A stretch of DNA of 14,902 nt, taken from assembly GCA_026417715.1 (NCBI GenBank), contig JAOACU010000039.1:1-14902 (forward strand), in the 5' to 3' direction. Of the stretch, positions 13,213 to 14,902 are shown piece by piece (within the stretch, counting starts at the first letter, position 1; every line of letters begins with the position of its first letter). The position numbers and the translations under genes were made by a program. This DNA comes from Anaerolineae bacterium. Its GTDB lineage: Bacteria; Chloroflexota; Anaerolineae; UBA4142. The notes beneath the pieces are model-generated. The model was not told where the DNA came from, searched no databases, and was given only the letters and a program-made list of their open reading frames with translations.

Positions 13213-14003
13213 CACGAATGTTTTTGCAAAAATTGTTTCAACACGCGATTGAACGCTTGCGGATTGTCCATATTCGCGCAGTGACCCGCATTAGGAATGA
13301 CGTGCAATTCGGTTTGCGGTTGACGAATGTGCCATGCTTGGGCGTTGCAAAAGAGGGTGGAGAATTCATGCTCGCCGACGACAATCAGCAACGGCTGTGG
13401 CAACGTTCTTTCCGTCTTATCGAGTATCTTTTGCATTCCAAGCATCACTCGAAACGAGCGGCGCGTGAAATGCTGTGTCGCGCAGTAAAACACCTCGCGC
13501 TCGGCGGCGACGACATTGGTGCTGGAGACGACATAGCGGCGAAAGCGTTCCATCGAAAACAATAGCAGCAACAACCACTTGAGCATTTCAACACTTTGCG
13601 CGCGTGTGATCGCAGACGTATCGCCAAAGATGCTGTATCCGCCGGTGACGGTGATGGTCTTTGCGCTACTGGGGTAGCGATAGGCAAAATACTGCGCGAT
13701 GAGCGAACCCAGCGACACACCTACGATGTGCGCCGAAGCGTGACTTTCGATTTGTAGAATTTCTGCCAACAGATCGGCGGTCTTTTCGATGGTGACGTTG
13801 CCGCGTTGCACTTGCGATTTGCCATGTCCCAGCATATCGAGCGCGATGACGTGGTAATCGGTGGCAAACGGTTCGATTTGATGATGAAAGCACGTATGAT
13901 CGCCAAACGCTGGATGCAAAAACACCAGCGCGGGATTGGTTGGACTGCCTTGCGTATAGTACCACAGGGCGTAGCCGTTTTTGGCAAGTTGTTTCGTTTC
14001 CAT
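13212..14003 (-). CDS. Alpha/beta-fold hydrolase
   Basis: A 263-aa hydrolase. The oxyanion region is LVFLHPAFGDH, the strand-loop motif DMLGHGKS is present, the nucleophile elbow is GVSLGS with S97, and the catalytic histidine is H241 in NAGHCANMDNP. The acid is probably E213 in VVGEHE, where many homologues have Asp. ATG at 14003 is preferred over TTG at 14009 because AAGGTGA lies 6 nt upstream of it. It starts 6 nt after the TetR-type gene ends, so it is the regulator's first co-transcribed partner. The substrate (ester, lactone, epoxide or C-C bond) cannot be told from the sequence. Confidence 0.92.
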   Translation of the reverse strand: METKQLAKNGYALWYYTQGSPTNPALVFLHPAFGDHTCFHHQIEPFATDYHVIALDMLGHGKSQVQRGNVTIEKTADLLAEILQIESHASAHIVGVSLGSLIAQYFAYRYPSSAKTITVTGGYSIFGDTSAITRAQSVEMLKWLLLLLFSMERFRRYVVSSTNVVAAEREVFYCATQHFTRRSFRVMLGMQKILDKTERTLPQPLLIVVGEHEFSTLFCNAQAWHIRQPQTELHVIPNAGHCANMDNPQAFNRVLKQFLQKHS

Positions 14004-14009
14004 TCGCAA

Positions 14010-14705
14010 TCACCTTACGGGAAGAATGAACTGTCGCGACAGCGCGCGCATTTCGTACTCATACAAGCCCGCGCCATCGGGTCCAAACGCAGGAATTCGG
14101 TTACTGATTTCGAGCGAGACCAGCCCATGCACCCGCGCCCAAATCAGAATCGCCACCGCTAGACTGAGCGAGTGATACTCGCCGCCGAACTGCTTCCACT
14201 GTTCAAAAACGGGGACAAAGTCGGGGTGGACAGAAGGAAAACCGCGCACGTTCAGTCGTCCAGCCGCACGCAGAGCATCTATCACACTGACGAGTGCGCT
14301 GAGCGCGCGCACCGCCACAGGCAAAACTTGTTCGCGCGGCATCACATAGCCGGGAATCGGCGCGCCGAAGATGAGTTGATAGCGTTCTGGGTAGGTCAGT
14401 GCCCACTGGCGATAAGCCCTGCCAATCGCGTTCAGGCGTCCTAGCAGATTCTTGGGAGGGACCGAATCGCGCGCCGCGAGTTGAGCATCGGCAAACGACG
14501 TGTACGCTTCGATGATGAGCGCGGTAACGAGCGCGTCGCGGTCGGGATAGTAGTTGTAAATCGCTGGAGCAGTGATACCGAGTTCGCGCGCAATGCCGCG
14601 CAAACTGAGCGCGGGCGCGCCCAGTTGGGCAATTTGTCGCCAGGCGATTTGTTTGATAGATTCTTCCAAATTGGGCTTGTCTGCTTTGCGAGGTCTCCGA
14701 GGCAT
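14010..14705 (-). CDS. TetR/AcrR-family transcriptional regulator
   Basis: A 231-aa regulator. The N-terminal HTH (about 15-60) contains LSLRGIARELGITAPAIYNY followed by YPDRDALV. The C-terminal ligand-binding part, with YRQWALTYPERYQLIFGAPI and a later ARVHGLVSLE, matches the TetR_C_33/WHG-type domain. ATG at 14705 is chosen over the upstream GTG because TGGAG lies 5 nt before it and the GTG is part of that site. It heads an operon with the hydrolase, the 66-aa ORF, the DUF1232 protein and the polyferredoxin. A perfect palindrome over its own promoter indicates autorepression. Confidence 0.95.
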   Translation of the reverse strand: MPRRPRKADKPNLEESIKQIAWRQIAQLGAPALSLRGIARELGITAPAIYNYYPDRDALVTALIIEAYTSFADAQLAARDSVPPKNLLGRLNAIGRAYRQWALTYPERYQLIFGAPIPGYVMPREQVLPVAVRALSALVSVIDALRAAGRLNVRGFPSVHPDFVPVFEQWKQFGGEYHSLSLAVAILIWARVHGLVSLEISNRIPAFGPDGAGLYEYEMRALSRQFILPVR

Positions 14706-14722
14706 AAACACTCCAAAATATA

Positions 14723-14757
14723 AACACTGTATATTTACACTGTAAATATACAGTGTT
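14723..14757. promoter_or_regulatory. Perfect 35-bp palindromic operator of the TetR-type gene
   Basis: Arms AACACTGTATATTTACA and TGTAAATATACAGTGTT flank a single central base (14740). It covers the -10 box and transcription start region of the TetR-type gene, 18 bp upstream of its ATG. The AT-rich palindrome and its position are typical for TetR autoregulation. Its internal sub-repeats could hold two dimers. Confidence 0.85.
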
Positions 14758-14773
14758 AATCTATTTTTGTCAA
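14745..14773 (-). promoter_or_regulatory. Sigma70 promoter of the TetR-hydrolase-polyferredoxin operon
   Basis: On the minus strand a consensus TTGACA (14773-14768) is followed by exactly 17 nt and TATATT (14750-14745). The -10 box lies inside the palindromic operator. No second promoter is seen between the genes downstream, so this probably drives the whole five-gene unit. Confidence 0.8.
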
Positions 14774-14902
14774 GCGGCAGGAAAAAACCTTTCGCAGAGT
14801 TGGTGCCAAGTCTATTGGCAGGCGAATAAATTCACGGCAACAACTACCCAAAGCCGACCGTTCGGCTGAGCTCACGGCGAAGCCCTCGACGGCTCGTTTA
14901 GC
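14774..14902. other. Non-coding end region with small inverted repeats
   Basis: No gene is visible. TGCCAA-N5-TTGGCA lies at 14804-14820. AGCCGA-CCGT-TCGGCT lies at 14852-14867 and runs into GGCTGAGCTCACGGCGAAGCCC, which looks like part of another interspersed intergenic repeat cut by the window edge. No confident promoter for a rightward gene is seen. Confidence 0.4.

Overview
The window is bacterial, GC-rich (many GCGCGC runs) and densely coding on both strands. Short heptanucleotide tandem arrays, perfect hairpin elements and a degenerate interspersed repeat sit between genes, and in one case inside a gene. Together with the style of the glycosyltransferase genes, this suggests a Chloroflexota (Anaerolineae-like) genome. 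That placement is an inference from sequence style, not from a marker gene.

Left part (1-4524, minus strand). A tightly overlapped operon reads PhnD-like lipoprotein, then a membrane histidine kinase (sCache-like sensor, HAMP, GAF, HisKA_3, HATPase), then a NarL/FixJ response regulator, then a GT-C membrane glycosyltransferase that runs off the window. The junctions overlap by 4, 8 and 8 nt. The glycosyltransferase starts with TTG at 1040. Its frame is open through three separate heptamer-repeat blocks, each falling in a predicted loop between membrane segments.

Centre (4525-10492, plus strand). A 406-bp divergent intergenic region contains a perfect hairpin, a heptamer palindrome, three phased TTTTCCC boxes and a heptamer array next to the ribosome binding site. 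It separates the sensory operon from a B-C-A reductase operon: a four-cluster [4Fe-4S] subunit, a 10-TM NrfD/PsrC-type quinone subunit, and a Tat-exported 1101-aa molybdopterin catalytic subunit of the TtrA/ArrA/SrdA kind. The layout recalls ttrRSBCA and the PhnD-type sensors of the aio/arx arsenite loci. The likely reading is a membrane-anchored respiratory oxyanion or sulfur-compound oxidoreductase controlled by a periplasmic-binding-protein-assisted two-component system. The substrate cannot be read from the sequence. A small double-CxxC protein with a twin-arginine-like N-terminus follows, behind a perfect 17-bp hairpin.

Right part (10481-14902, minus strand). A LolD/MacB-type ABC ATPase has an abnormal 3' end joined to the tail fragment of another membrane protein, and no permease is present. 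Beyond an interspersed repeat lies a compact operon led by a TetR-family regulator: TetR, alpha/beta hydrolase, a 66-aa ORF, a DUF1232/YkvA-like membrane protein and a NapH-like polyferredoxin. The TetR promoter is a near-ideal sigma70 promoter whose -10 box is buried in a perfect 35-bp palindrome, so it is probably autoregulated.
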